NCBI GenBank assembly: GCA_963921255.3
Contig: CAWUEW020000003.1
Coordinates: forward strand, 558,001-622,000
DNA length: 64,000 nucleotides
Direction: 5' to 3'
From: JANSYL01 sp963921255
Lineage (GTDB): Bacteria; Pseudomonadota; Alphaproteobacteria; Rhodobacterales; Rhodobacteraceae
The notes under the pieces were generated by a model that was not told the DNA's origin, did no database searches, and saw only the letters and a list, made by a program, of their open reading frames with translations. Positions within the stretch are counted from its first letter, which is position 1. Each line of letters starts with the position of its first letter. Below are positions 33,512 through 42,000 of the stretch, piece by piece. The position numbers were made by a program, and so were the translations under genes.

Positions 33512-35474
33512 CCCGGTATTTGCCCTTGCGCGGCGGATGGGGATCGTCGCGTCCTATACCGACCAGACCAAGCGGCGCCGCCGCACCGCCAAATCCACCG
33601 CGCGGGCGTTGCTTGCCGGTATGGGACTGTCGGTGGAGACGGACGCGGCGGCCCAAGCCGCCCTGCGGGAGGTTGAGGTAGCCGCACAGGGCAGGGTGCT
33701 GCCCGACTGGCGCGTGGTCGAAGCCGACGTTGCCCCGGGCTGGACACCGCCTGCCCCGTGGCGGCTGACCCTTGAAACCGGGGAAGAACGGGAAGGGCGC
33801 GGCCCGGTGCCGGCGACCCCCCTCGGGTTGCATCGGCTGGAGGTCTCGGGCACGGCCTGCACGATGATCTCGGCCCCGGCCAAGCTGCCGGCGCCACAGC
33901 GGACATGGGGGGCGATGCTGCCGCTCCATGCCATGCGCTCGGGCCAGGATGGGGGGCTGTCGGACTATGCAGACTTGGCGCAGGCCGGCACGGCGCTGGC
34001 GGAGACCGGGGCCGATTTCCTGGGTTTGAACCCCCTCCATGCCGGGTTTTGGGATCCGGCCGTGGCGTTCAGCCCCTACACGCCCTCACACCGGCGTCGA
34101 CTGTCCGCTTTGCATGTCGGGTTGCCGCGCGGCACCGCGCCGTTGGGTGACCTGATCGATTTTGCGGCCGTGCGGCGGGACCGGTACCACGCGTTGTCCG
34201 CAACCTTCGCGTCCTTTGATGCGCAGGAAGACCCGTCGGCGTTCGACAGATGGCGCCGGGCCGAAGGCGCGTCGCTGGAGCGGTTCGCCCTGCATCAGGC
34301 GTTGTCGGATCGCCACGGGCCGTACTGGACGGACTGGCCCACCGCGCTGCGGGAACCGGACGGCGACGCAGCCCGCCAAATGGCCCACACGCTCGAGCGC
34401 GACGTGAGATTTCATGCGTGGCTTCAGTGGCGGGCCGAAACCGAGCTTGCCGATGCGCAAGCCCGATCCCTGGCGGGCGGTATGAGATTGGGTCTTTACC
34501 TCGACCTCGCGGTCGGCACACACCCGGCTGGGGCCGAAACCTGGGAAGACCGTCACAGCTTTGCCACGGGCGTTTCCCTGGGGGCGCCGCCAGATGCGTT
34601 TGCAAGCGATGGTCAATCCTGGGGCTTGGCCCCGTTCAACCCGCACGCGCTGGTGGCGCAAGGGTTCCGACCGTTGGCGGACACGCTGCGCCGGCAGCTT
34701 CGTTTGTGCGGGCTGCTGCGGATTGACCATATCCTGGGCTTTGACCGCGCGTTCTGGGTGCCGGATGGCGGCGGGGCGGGGGCCTATGTCCAGATGCCGC
34801 GCGATGCGATGTTGGCCGTCGTCCGGCTGGAAGCCGCCCGGGCCGGGGCGATGGTCGTGGGCGAAGACTTGGGCAACGTGCCCAGGGGCCTGCGGGGCGC
34901 TTTGGACTGCGCGGGCATTCTGGGCTGCAAGCTGCAAATATTCGAGATTTCGGCGCGGGGCGCGCGGTCGCCCAAGACCTATCCCGCGGCGTCGATTGCC
35001 AGCTTTTCGACCCACGATCTTCCGACCTGGGGCGGATGGCGCGCGGGTCATGATATCGAAACCCATCGGGCCTTGGGGCATATCGGGGCAGACGCCACGG
35101 AGCGCGCGATGCAGGACCGGCAGAGCGACGTCGCCCATCTCGATGCCGTGACGCAGCAGGCAGCACCTCGTGACCTGCCCGCCGCCTCGGTCGACCGGAT
35201 GCACCACGCACTGGCTGCAACAGGCTCGGGTCTGGCGATGGTCCAGATTGAAAACGTGCTGGATATCACGCCCCAACCCAATCTGCCCGGCACGGTCGAC
35301 ACCTATCCGAACTGGCGTCAGACCTTGCCGATCGGCGCGCGCGATCTCGCCGCCCATGCTGCCCTCAATCGGACCGCCAAGATCATGGCGCAACACGGGC
35401 GCGGGCGTTACACTTCCGACAGTTTCACTGGAGCCGATGATGACACCGACACACGTCCCGATCACGCCGTTTGA
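33504..35474 (+). CDS. malQ: MalQ, 4-alpha-glucanotransferase
   Basis: The GH77 amylomaltase of about 656 aa starts MADPVFALARRMGIVASYTD. Active-site segments are LRIDHILGFDRAFWVP (nucleophile Asp), MVVGEDLGNVP (acid Glu) and SFSTHDLPTW. It disproportionates maltodextrins released by GlgX. I place the start at 33504, overlapping the glgX stop by eight bases; an ATG at 33492 is possible. Its 3' end overlaps pgm by 35 bases, so translation is probably coupled. Confidence 0.92.
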   Translation: MADPVFALARRMGIVASYTDQTKRRRRTAKSTARALLAGMGLSVETDAAAQAALREVEVAAQGRVLPDWRVVEADVAPGWTPPAPWRLTLETGEEREGRGPVPATPLGLHRLEVSGTACTMISAPAKLPAPQRTWGAMLPLHAMRSGQDGGLSDYADLAQAGTALAETGADFLGLNPLHAGFWDPAVAFSPYTPSHRRRLSALHVGLPRGTAPLGDLIDFAAVRRDRYHALSATFASFDAQEDPSAFDRWRRAEGASLERFALHQALSDRHGPYWTDWPTALREPDGDAARQMAHTLERDVRFHAWLQWRAETELADAQARSLAGGMRLGLYLDLAVGTHPAGAETWEDRHSFATGVSLGAPPDAFASDGQSWGLAPFNPHALVAQGFRPLADTLRRQLRLCGLLRIDHILGFDRAFWVPDGGGAGAYVQMPRDAMLAVVRLEAARAGAMVVGEDLGNVPRGLRGALDCAGILGCKLQIFEISARGARSPKTYPAASIASFSTHDLPTWGGWRAGHDIETHRALGHIGADATERAMQDRQSDVAHLDAVTQQAAPRDLPAASVDRMHHALAATGSGLAMVQIENVLDITPQPNLPGTVDTYPNWRQTLPIGARDLAAHAALNRTAKIMAQHGRGRYTSDSFTGADDDTDTRPDHAV

Positions 35475-37071
35475 CGACCAGAAACCGGGCACTTCGGGCC
35501 TGCGCAAAACAACGGCCGTGTTTTCACAGCCTCATTACCTCGCGGCGTATGTTCAGGCGATCTGGATCGGGATCGGTGGCGTCGCAGGAAAGACCCTTGT
35601 TCTGGGTGGGGACGGGCGGTTCTTCAACGACCAAGCCTCGCAAATCGTGCTAAAGATGGCCGCCGCATCGGGGGCGGCCCGGGTGATCGTGGGGCAGAAC
35701 GCCTTGCTGTCGACGCCCGCCGCGTCCCACCTGATCCGTTTGCTGAAAACCGATGGCGGTTTGATCCTGTCGGCCAGCCACAACCCAGGTGGCCCGAAGG
35801 GGGATTTTGGCGTGAAGTACAACACGCCCAACGGCGGCCCGGCCGCCGAGGATATCACCGATCGCATCTTCGCGGCGACGCAAACCCTGTCGGGGTATGA
35901 CATTCTCGAGGCCGAGGATGTCGATCTGGGCGCATTGGGCGAACACCTGCTTGGAGGCATGGTTGTCGAAGTCGTCGACCCCGTGTCGGATTATGCGACG
36001 CTCATGGACGAGCTGTTCGATTTCGAAGCGATTGCCGGCCTGTTTTCAGGCGGGTTCCGGATGCGGTTCGATGCCATGCACGCCATCACCGGACCCTATG
36101 CGACGGCGATCCTGGAGGATCGGCTTGGTGCGCCAAAGGGGACGGTGGTGAATGCCGTGCCCCTGCCGGATTTTGGGGGCGGACATCCCGACCCCAACCC
36201 GATTTGGGCGAATGTCCTGATGGAAGAGATGATGGGGCCGGATGCGCCGGATTTCGGGGCCGCGTCCGATGGGGATGGCGACCGAAACATGATCACCGGG
36301 CGTGGGGTGTATGTCACCCCGTCCGACAGCCTTGCGGTTCTGGCGGCCAACGCAACGCTGGTGCCGGCCTATGCGGGCGGTCTGGCGGGTGTGGCACGGT
36401 CGATGCCGACCTCGCGCGCGGTTGATCGCGTGGCCGAGGCGCTTGGCATCGGTTGCTACGAGACACCAACGGGTTGGAAATTCTTCGGCTCGCTGCTGGA
36501 TGACGGGCGCGCCACCTTGTGTGGCGAGGAAAGCGCAGGCACCGGGTCGAACCACGTGCGGGAAAAGGACGGGCTTTGGGCGGTGCTGTTCTGGTTGAAC
36601 ATTCTGGCGAAGACCAACCTCTCCGTCGCCGAAACACTCGACGCGCATTGGGGCCGGTTTGGCCGCAACTACTATTCCCGACATGACTACGAAGGGGTCG
36701 ACAAGGCCAAGGCGGACACCTTGATGGATGGGCTGCGGGCGCGGTTGCACGATCTGCCGGGGCAAAGCTTTGAAGGCCTCACGGTCACCGCCGCCGACGA
36801 CTTTGCCTATACGGATCCAGTCAATGGCGCGACGGCGACGGGGCAGGGCATCCGGCTTGATTTCGACGGCGGCGCGCGCGCCGTGTTCCGCCTGTCGGGC
36901 ACCGGCACGCAAGGGGCAACGCTGCGCGTCTACCTTGAGCTTCTGGAAACCGACCCGGCCGCCTTTGGCCAAGACGCGCAGGACGCTCTGGCCCCCCTGA
37001 TCGCCGCGGCCGATGCCATTGCCGGGATCACCACCCACACCGGACGCGACGGACCGGATGTGCGGACCTAG
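35440..37071 (+). CDS. pgm: Pgm, alpha-D-glucose phosphate-specific phosphoglucomutase
   Basis: The 543-aa enzyme interconverts glucose 1- and 6-phosphate, linking glycogen turnover to glycolysis. The phosphoserine loop is LSASHNPGG (Ser113), the metal loop is DGDGDRNM, the sugar loop is GEESAGTGSNHVREKDG, and the phosphate-binding RLSGTGTQG is near the end. I prefer the ATG at 35440 because GGAG is six bases upstream; an adjacent ATG at 35437 is too close. It is the last gene of the glg operon and is convergent with cobF. Confidence 0.95.
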   Translation: MTPTHVPITPFDDQKPGTSGLRKTTAVFSQPHYLAAYVQAIWIGIGGVAGKTLVLGGDGRFFNDQASQIVLKMAAASGAARVIVGQNALLSTPAASHLIRLLKTDGGLILSASHNPGGPKGDFGVKYNTPNGGPAAEDITDRIFAATQTLSGYDILEAEDVDLGALGEHLLGGMVVEVVDPVSDYATLMDELFDFEAIAGLFSGGFRMRFDAMHAITGPYATAILEDRLGAPKGTVVNAVPLPDFGGGHPDPNPIWANVLMEEMMGPDAPDFGAASDGDGDRNMITGRGVYVTPSDSLAVLAANATLVPAYAGGLAGVARSMPTSRAVDRVAEALGIGCYETPTGWKFFGSLLDDGRATLCGEESAGTGSNHVREKDGLWAVLFWLNILAKTNLSVAETLDAHWGRFGRNYYSRHDYEGVDKAKADTLMDGLRARLHDLPGQSFEGLTVTAADDFAYTDPVNGATATGQGIRLDFDGGARAVFRLSGTGTQGATLRVYLELLETDPAAFGQDAQDALAPLIAAADAIAGITTHTGRDGPDVRT

Positions 37072-37077
37072 ACCACC

Positions 37078-37809
37078 TCAGGCCTTTTCCAGCAGATAGG
37101 TATCCATGATCCACCCGTGTTCGGCCCGGGCCTTGGCCCGCGTAGCGACGATCCGGGCGCCAACCTCGGCCACGGGGCCGTGGTCGAGGATCTGTTCGGG
37201 CATGCCCAGAAACGCCCCCCACCAGATGGTCAGCCCTTCTGGGTCCAGCCCTTGGAAGGCGCAGGTGCCGTCCAGCATCACAACGATCCGGGTCGCGCCG
37301 TCCGGCCAGCCGTGGTCGCGCAATTGCCGCCCCGTGGTGATGGTCACAGGGGCATTCAATCCATTCAGGGGGATCGCATGGGCCGCGGTCAAAAGCTGGA
37401 TCGACGTCAGGCCGGGGATCACCGCAACCTCGGGCTTTGGCGTCAGTCTGTCGGCGATGCGCAGCGTGCTGTCATAGAGCGACGGATCCCCCCAGACGAG
37501 CAGCGCGGCCGTCTCGGCGTCCGGGTGATCCTCCATCGCGGCGCGCCAGAGCGCGGCGATCTGATCGTGCCAAAGATTGACCCGTTCGAGGTAGGGCAAG
37601 CTGTCGTCGCGGGTGGGCATGTCGAAAAACGCGACCGGGGCCGCGGGGCGCAGCGCGTCGATCAGCCCGGTTCGCAGATCGGCCAGATCGGATTTCTCGG
37701 CCCCTTTGTGAGGCACCAGGAACAAATCGGCCCGGGCCATCGCGTCCCGCGCCGCCTGGGTGAGGTGGTCGGGATGCCCCGACCCAATGCCGATCAGAAT
37801 GAGCTTCAT
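37078..37809 (-). CDS. cobF: CobF, precorrin-6A synthase (deacetylating)
   Basis: The 243-aa tetrapyrrole-methylase-fold enzyme begins MKLILIGIGSGHPDHLTQAA and contains LLVWGDPSLYDS and IPGLTSIQLL, features of CobF. In the aerobic corrin pathway it methylates C1 of precorrin-5 with loss of the acetyl group. It is downstream of cbiM on the same strand, separated by a terminator-like hairpin (37819-37844). GGAG precedes the ATG. It converges with pgm, six bases apart. Confidence 0.93.
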   Translation of the reverse strand: MKLILIGIGSGHPDHLTQAARDAMARADLFLVPHKGAEKSDLADLRTGLIDALRPAAPVAFFDMPTRDDSLPYLERVNLWHDQIAALWRAAMEDHPDAETAALLVWGDPSLYDSTLRIADRLTPKPEVAVIPGLTSIQLLTAAHAIPLNGLNAPVTITTGRQLRDHGWPDGATRIVVMLDGTCAFQGLDPEGLTIWWGAFLGMPEQILDHGPVAEVGARIVATRAKARAEHGWIMDTYLLEKA

Positions 37810-37818
37810 GGGGTCTCC

Positions 37819-37844
37819 AAAAAGAACGGCGCCCGAAGGCGCCG
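37819..37844 (-). terminator. Rho-independent-type hairpin between cbiM and cobF
   Basis: On the minus strand, CGGCGCC-TTCG-GGCGCCG forms a 7-bp GC stem with a UUCG tetraloop and is followed by TTCTTTTT. It should at least attenuate transcription from cbiM into cobF. Confidence 0.7.
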
Positions 37845-37866
37845 CCCTTGAGCTATCAAACGGTTA

Positions 37867-38544
37867 CTAAGCAGGATGATGCAAGCGATTAACAAACGCG
37901 CCGCTGTCCTTGAAACGCCGGCTGGCTTTTGCGGCGGCCAGTGCCGCCAAGTCGGCAATCGGTTCAACAAGAAGGACCAACATATATGCGGCCCCAAAGC
38001 TTAGAACTGATTGGATATTCTCGGCGCCGACGCCTTGGCCGTAGATTGCCCAAAACGCCACCCAAGCAACGATCCCACCTTGGTAAACAGCCGACATTTT
38101 CAGGACGGCGAGATAGGAGAGGTCGACATAGGCCGTTCCGGTGGGAACAACCCGGGCGGCCAAAGCATGGATTGCGAAAAGCGGGAACAGCAAAGTCGTG
38201 ACGTTCACGAAGTACATTGGCAGGTCGGATGGCGCAAAGAATGCCCCTTGTACCAACAACCCAAGCGCCAGTCCCAACGCAGCAGGCGCGGCCCCGAGGA
38301 TCAGGAACAAGGTCGTGCCGAGAATAAAGTGAACCTCCGAGACACCAACCGCGAAATGCGGCAGCACTTCAAAGAACACAAACACGCCTATGGTGGCGAT
38401 GGCCGCACGCGCGGCGAAGGAAAGAACCGTGTGGTCTTTCAAATCGTCGGCGGCCAGTTTCAGGGAATAGCCTGCTCCGGCTGCTGCTGTACCGTAGGCC
38501 AACGCCATTTTTGCACCGTCCACGATGCCAGGTTCGATATGCAT
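37867..38544 (-). CDS. CbiM-family energy-coupling-factor transporter permease (cobalt uptake), stand-alone
   Basis: The product is about 225 aa with six or seven hydrophobic helices. The N-terminus is MHIEPGIVDGAK; in CbiM/NikM proteins Met1-His2 form part of the metal site, so I set the start at 38544. GGAG six bases upstream supports this over the ATG at 38556, which would hide the Met-His end. The gene lies directly downstream of a cobalamin riboswitch, the usual control for cobalt importers. No cbiN, cbiQ or cbiO is next to it, so either the ATPase module is elsewhere or it works alone. Confidence 0.82.
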   Translation of the reverse strand: MHIEPGIVDGAKMALAYGTAAAGAGYSLKLAADDLKDHTVLSFAARAAIATIGVFVFFEVLPHFAVGVSEVHFILGTTLFLILGAAPAALGLALGLLVQGAFFAPSDLPMYFVNVTTLLFPLFAIHALAARVVPTGTAYVDLSYLAVLKMSAVYQGGIVAWVAFWAIYGQGVGAENIQSVLSFGAAYMLVLLVEPIADLAALAAAKASRRFKDSGAFVNRLHHPA

Positions 38545-38602
38545 TTTTGTCTCCATCTCGCCCGCCCGGCGAGGTTTGGGCCGGATTCCCCGGCAGTTTC
38601 AA

Positions 38603-38776
38603 GGCGACGGAAGGTTTCCTGACTTGCGGGTTATTGCGCCGATCGACCCTTCCCAACCCATCGGGTCAGTGGTTCATGTCGAGGCACTCGCCGCTTACAG
38701 TTGCGGGGGCAGTCCAGGATTTGCACCTGGTTCCCTTTTTCGTGGCCATGTCGATATGGCCGCCGTCAACCATGGA
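38603..38776 (-). promoter_or_regulatory. cobalamin (B12) riboswitch upstream of cbiM-cobF
   Basis: On the minus strand the order is AAAAAGGGAACCAGGTGCAA, then CTGCCCCCGCAACTGTAAGC, then the B12 box AAGTCAGGAAACCTTCCG (plus-strand 38608-38625). These are the conserved elements of AdoCbl riboswitches in the right order. It should shut off the CbiM-like transporter and CobF when cobalamin is abundant. Exact ends are approximate. Confidence 0.92.
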
Positions 38777-38818
38777 TTGTATCGGGTCGGGCGTGACCCG
38801 CAAGCTCAATCGCGGCAA

Positions 38819-39538
38819 TTACGGGTCCGCAAGCGGCCCGTACAAAATGAGGGCAGGCGCGTCGCTGATATCGCGGCTCAGTTTGTCTGACAGGTCCTGG
38901 AGGGTCGTCCGATGGAGAGCTTGCGCCGGCGTTGAGACGCCTTCGGCCAGCAGCGCAGGTGTGGTGCCGGGAAGGCCGTGCGCCATCAGGTGTCCGGCCA
39001 GATCTGGAAACGTGCGTTGCCCCATGAAAACGACGGTCGTGGCCTCGGGGTCCGCTAGGGCGGCCCAGTTGAGATCCTCGGGCAAGGCGCCGCGCACGTC
39101 ATGCCCCGTGATGAATTGCACGCGCCGGGCCGTCAGACGGCGCGTGAGCGGGATACCGGCCGCCGCCGCCGCCGCACAGGCCGAGGGGACGCCTGGGATG
39201 ATTTCGAACGGAATTCCCGCGTCCTTCAGGGCGGTCGTTTCCTCTTCCAGACGGCCGAAGGTGCCGCCATCCCCGGATTTCAGCCGCACGACCCGCTGAT
39301 CGGCCTGGGCGTAGTCCACCAGGAGCCGGCTGACATGGTGCTGCTTCGGCGACGCGCGCCCGGCCCGTTTGCCCACACCGACCAGGTCTGCGCCTGCGCG
39401 CGCATGGGACAGGATCGGGCCAGATGACAGATCGTCAAAGAGCACCGCATCGGCCCGTTGCAGCCGATCCACCGCCTTCAGTGTCAACAACTCGGGATCG
39501 CCCGGACCGGAGCCTACGAAGCTGACAAAACCCGTCAT
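38819..39538 (-). CDS. cobA: CobA, uroporphyrinogen-III C-methyltransferase
   Basis: The 239-aa SAM-dependent methyltransferase makes precorrin-2. Motifs are VSFVGSGPGDPELLTLKAV at the start, VRLKSGDGGTFGR, and IPGVPSACAAAAAAGIPLTRR. There is no siroheme CysG dehydrogenase domain, so it is the dedicated corrin-pathway form. Its start overlaps the cobB stop (ATGA at 39535-39538). The cbiM riboswitch begins about 40 bases beyond its stop. Confidence 0.94.
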   Translation of the reverse strand: MTGFVSFVGSGPGDPELLTLKAVDRLQRADAVLFDDLSSGPILSHARAGADLVGVGKRAGRASPKQHHVSRLLVDYAQADQRVVRLKSGDGGTFGRLEEETTALKDAGIPFEIIPGVPSACAAAAAAGIPLTRRLTARRVQFITGHDVRGALPEDLNWAALADPEATTVVFMGQRTFPDLAGHLMAHGLPGTTPALLAEGVSTPAQALHRTTLQDLSDKLSRDISDAPALILYGPLADP

Positions 39539-40851
39539 GTCGTCGCGTCCTCGGAGATCATGTGGAAGAACGTGCCGGTGACATGCCCTTTGTACGACCC
39601 TGTTTCCGGCACCGAATCGCCATTTGCATCCGCGACCTGCGCCAAAGGGGCGTCCGGTTCTTCCAGGATAACGGTGTAGTGGAATTCGTGCCCGCGCAGG
39701 GCCGCCCCGGCTCCGAACCCCAACATCGGGGCATTCAGCACGGCCCGCCGATACCCCAGATGGAACTTGCGCTTTTCAAAGCTTGTCACCAGTCCGAGCA
39801 GTCCGGCCATCTTGTGCGCCGTGCCCGATTTGTCGATCAGCGTGTCACCCAAGACCATGTAGCCGCCGCACTCGCCATGCACCGGCTTGGTTTTGGCATG
39901 CGTGCGCAGCCCGTCCATGAACGTGCTGGCGGCTGCGATCTTACCGCCATGCAGTTCGGGATACCCACCGGGCAACCAGACCAGATCTGCATGCGGGTCC
40001 GGGGCCTCATCGGCCAGCGGCGAAAACGGGATGATTTCCGCGCCCGCTGCACGCCATCCGGCCAAAAGATGCGGATAGGTGAAGGAAAATGCGGCGTCCT
40101 GCGCCATGGCAATCCGCTGCGCCGGAGGGGCGGGCAGGGGGCCCGCAGCAGGCGGCGCTTTTGCCGCTGCGATGGCCTTGATGGCCTCGAGGTCCACGTT
40201 CTCGCGCAGGAACGCGGCATAGCCGGCAATCGCGGCCTCCAGATCTGGATGCTCGACCGCCTGGATCAGGCCCAGATGACGCTCGGGCAGTTTGAGATCA
40301 CCGCGGCGCGGCAGCGCCCCCAGAACCCGGATCCCCGCCCGGTCCATGCCCAATCTGGTCAACCGCTCATGACGCGGGCTGGCGACACGGTTGAGGATCA
40401 CACCAGCAAAGGGCAGGTCGGGATTGTAAGCCTTGAAGCCTAGCGCCGTCGCCGCGGCCGATTGGGCCTGCCCGCCGACATCGAGAACCAGAATGACTGG
40501 CCATCCCATGGTCATCGCGGTTTCGGCGCTGGAGCCAAAGCCGACCTGTCCCCGGGTGGCCACCCCATCGAACAAGCCCATCGACCCCTCGGCCACGCAG
40601 ATATCGGCCCCGTTCGCCTTGTCGGACAAAGCCCCGATCAAAGGCGCCTCCATCGCCCAGGTGTCCAGGTTGAACGACGGTCGATGCGCCGCGGCCTGAT
40701 GGAAGGCCGGGTCAATGTAGTCCGGCCCGCTTTTGAAGGGCTGAACGGTCAGACCGTCCTCGGCCAGTGCGCGAAGAAGGCCAAGCATCACGGTGGTCTT
40801 GCCGGTCCCCGACGCGGGGGCCGAGATCATCAGTCCGGGGGGATTAGTCAT
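39535..40851 (-). CDS. cobB: CobB, (hydrogeno)byrinate a,c-diamide synthase
   Basis: The 438-aa ATP- and glutamine-dependent amidotransferase has the N-terminal ATP loop ISAPASGTGKTT and a C-terminal class-I-like glutaminase with the cysteine in HGECGGYMVLG. It amidates the a and c side chains of hydrogenobyrinate, providing the substrate for CobN cobalt insertion. I start at the ATG at 40851 (MTNPPGLMISAP), which overlaps the cobM stop by eight bases; a longer frame upstream lies inside cobM and is not family-like. Confidence 0.93.
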   Translation of the reverse strand: MTNPPGLMISAPASGTGKTTVMLGLLRALAEDGLTVQPFKSGPDYIDPAFHQAAAHRPSFNLDTWAMEAPLIGALSDKANGADICVAEGSMGLFDGVATRGQVGFGSSAETAMTMGWPVILVLDVGGQAQSAAATALGFKAYNPDLPFAGVILNRVASPRHERLTRLGMDRAGIRVLGALPRRGDLKLPERHLGLIQAVEHPDLEAAIAGYAAFLRENVDLEAIKAIAAAKAPPAAGPLPAPPAQRIAMAQDAAFSFTYPHLLAGWRAAGAEIIPFSPLADEAPDPHADLVWLPGGYPELHGGKIAAASTFMDGLRTHAKTKPVHGECGGYMVLGDTLIDKSGTAHKMAGLLGLVTSFEKRKFHLGYRRAVLNAPMLGFGAGAALRGHEFHYTVILEEPDAPLAQVADANGDSVPETGSYKGHVTGTFFHMISEDATT

Positions 40852-41638
40852 CTCCGTGACTCCAGCTGGCCCAGGGGCTTTCGGCGGATTGCGGGCGATA
40901 GCGACGGTCGTAGTCGGCCGCATAGAGGCAGCTTTCGTCGAACCCATCTTGCTCCAAGACGCGTCCGACAAGGATCAGTGCCGTGCGGGAGATGCCCGGT
41001 TCCATCGCAGCGGGCAGACCCTCCAACGTCGAATGGATGATCTTCTGTTCCGGCCAGGACGCCCGATAAATCACGGCCACGGGGCAATCCGCGCCGTAGG
41101 CCGGGATCAGGTCGGCCAAGACCGTGTCGAGGTTCTGGATCGACAGATGAATGGCCAATGTTGCACCCGTGGCCGCGAAATTCGTCAGCGTTTCGCCCGG
41201 TGGCATCGACGACGCGCGCCCAGGGGTGCGGGTCAGCACCACCGATTGCGCGACCCCGGGCAGGGTCAACTCCGCCCCGAGTGCGGCCGCCGCCGCCGCG
41301 AAGGATGGCACGCCGGGCGTGACGGTGAAGGCGATGCCCTCGGCCCGGAGGCGGCGCAGTTGCTCGCCCATGGCCGACCAGACCGACAGATCGCCGGAAT
41401 GCAGGCGCGCGACGTCCTGCCCCGCGTCGGTGGCCGCCTTGATTTCGGAGATGATGGCATCCAGGTCCATCGCGGCGGTGTTCACGATCCGCGCGCCTTC
41501 GGGGCAATGTCCCAAGACAGCCTCGGGCACCAGCGATCCCGCGTAAAGACAGACAGGACAGGCAGCGATCAGGTCGCGGCCACGCAGGGTCAGAAGATCG
41601 GGCGCGCCGGGACCGGCGCCGATGAAGTGAACGGTCAT
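40844..41638 (-). CDS. cobM: CobM, precorrin-4 C11-methyltransferase
   Basis: The 264-aa tetrapyrrole methylase begins MTVHFIGAGPGAPDLLTLRGRDLIA and contains VARLHSGDLSVWSAMGEQLRRL, typical of CobM/CbiF. It methylates C11 of precorrin-4. It overlaps cobE upstream (ATGA) and cobB downstream. Confidence 0.93.
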   Translation of the reverse strand: MTVHFIGAGPGAPDLLTLRGRDLIAACPVCLYAGSLVPEAVLGHCPEGARIVNTAAMDLDAIISEIKAATDAGQDVARLHSGDLSVWSAMGEQLRRLRAEGIAFTVTPGVPSFAAAAAALGAELTLPGVAQSVVLTRTPGRASSMPPGETLTNFAATGATLAIHLSIQNLDTVLADLIPAYGADCPVAVIYRASWPEQKIIHSTLEGLPAAMEPGISRTALILVGRVLEQDGFDESCLYAADYDRRYRPQSAESPWASWSHGDD

Positions 41639-42000
41639 GAATGATCCTCCAATTTGGCCAAGGCACAGGTGGCCATTCGGTCCTGCGAGATGACCCGGGG
41701 CGCCATCAATCGCGACCCCGCGCCGACCGCGGCCAGCGCCGTGGCTTCGGCCACACTGGGCAATCCCTTGGCCGCAAGGCTTGCCGCGGACACGCTGGTC
41801 GTTTGCACGGCATCTGCGTCGGCCGGATCAACAGGGATGACGATCAGGTTCTGACGCATCGCGAACCGGTTCAGGTCCACGGCCTTGTCCGCCAGTGTGG
41901 CGAGCCGATCAACGGCGACCCCTTTGGCGGCCTGGGCCAGCGCGTCGGCAAAACTGGCGTCTGTTGCGCCATGGCGAAATCCAAACCCGGCCACGATCAT
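41635..42000 (-). CDS. cobE: CobE / CbiG C-terminal-domain protein
   Basis: The 121-aa protein begins MIVAGFGFRHGATDASFADAL and contains SVAEATALAAVGAGSRLMAPR, matching the CobE/CbiG C-terminal domain. CobE is a small accessory factor of the aerobic cobalamin pathway whose exact step is not settled. The start at 42000 overlaps the cobL stop (ATGA). Upstream in-frame sequence lies in cobL and was rejected. Confidence 0.85.
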   Translation of the reverse strand: MIVAGFGFRHGATDASFADALAQAAKGVAVDRLATLADKAVDLNRFAMRQNLIVIPVDPADADAVQTTSVSAASLAAKGLPSVAEATALAAVGAGSRLMAPRVISQDRMATCALAKLEDHS

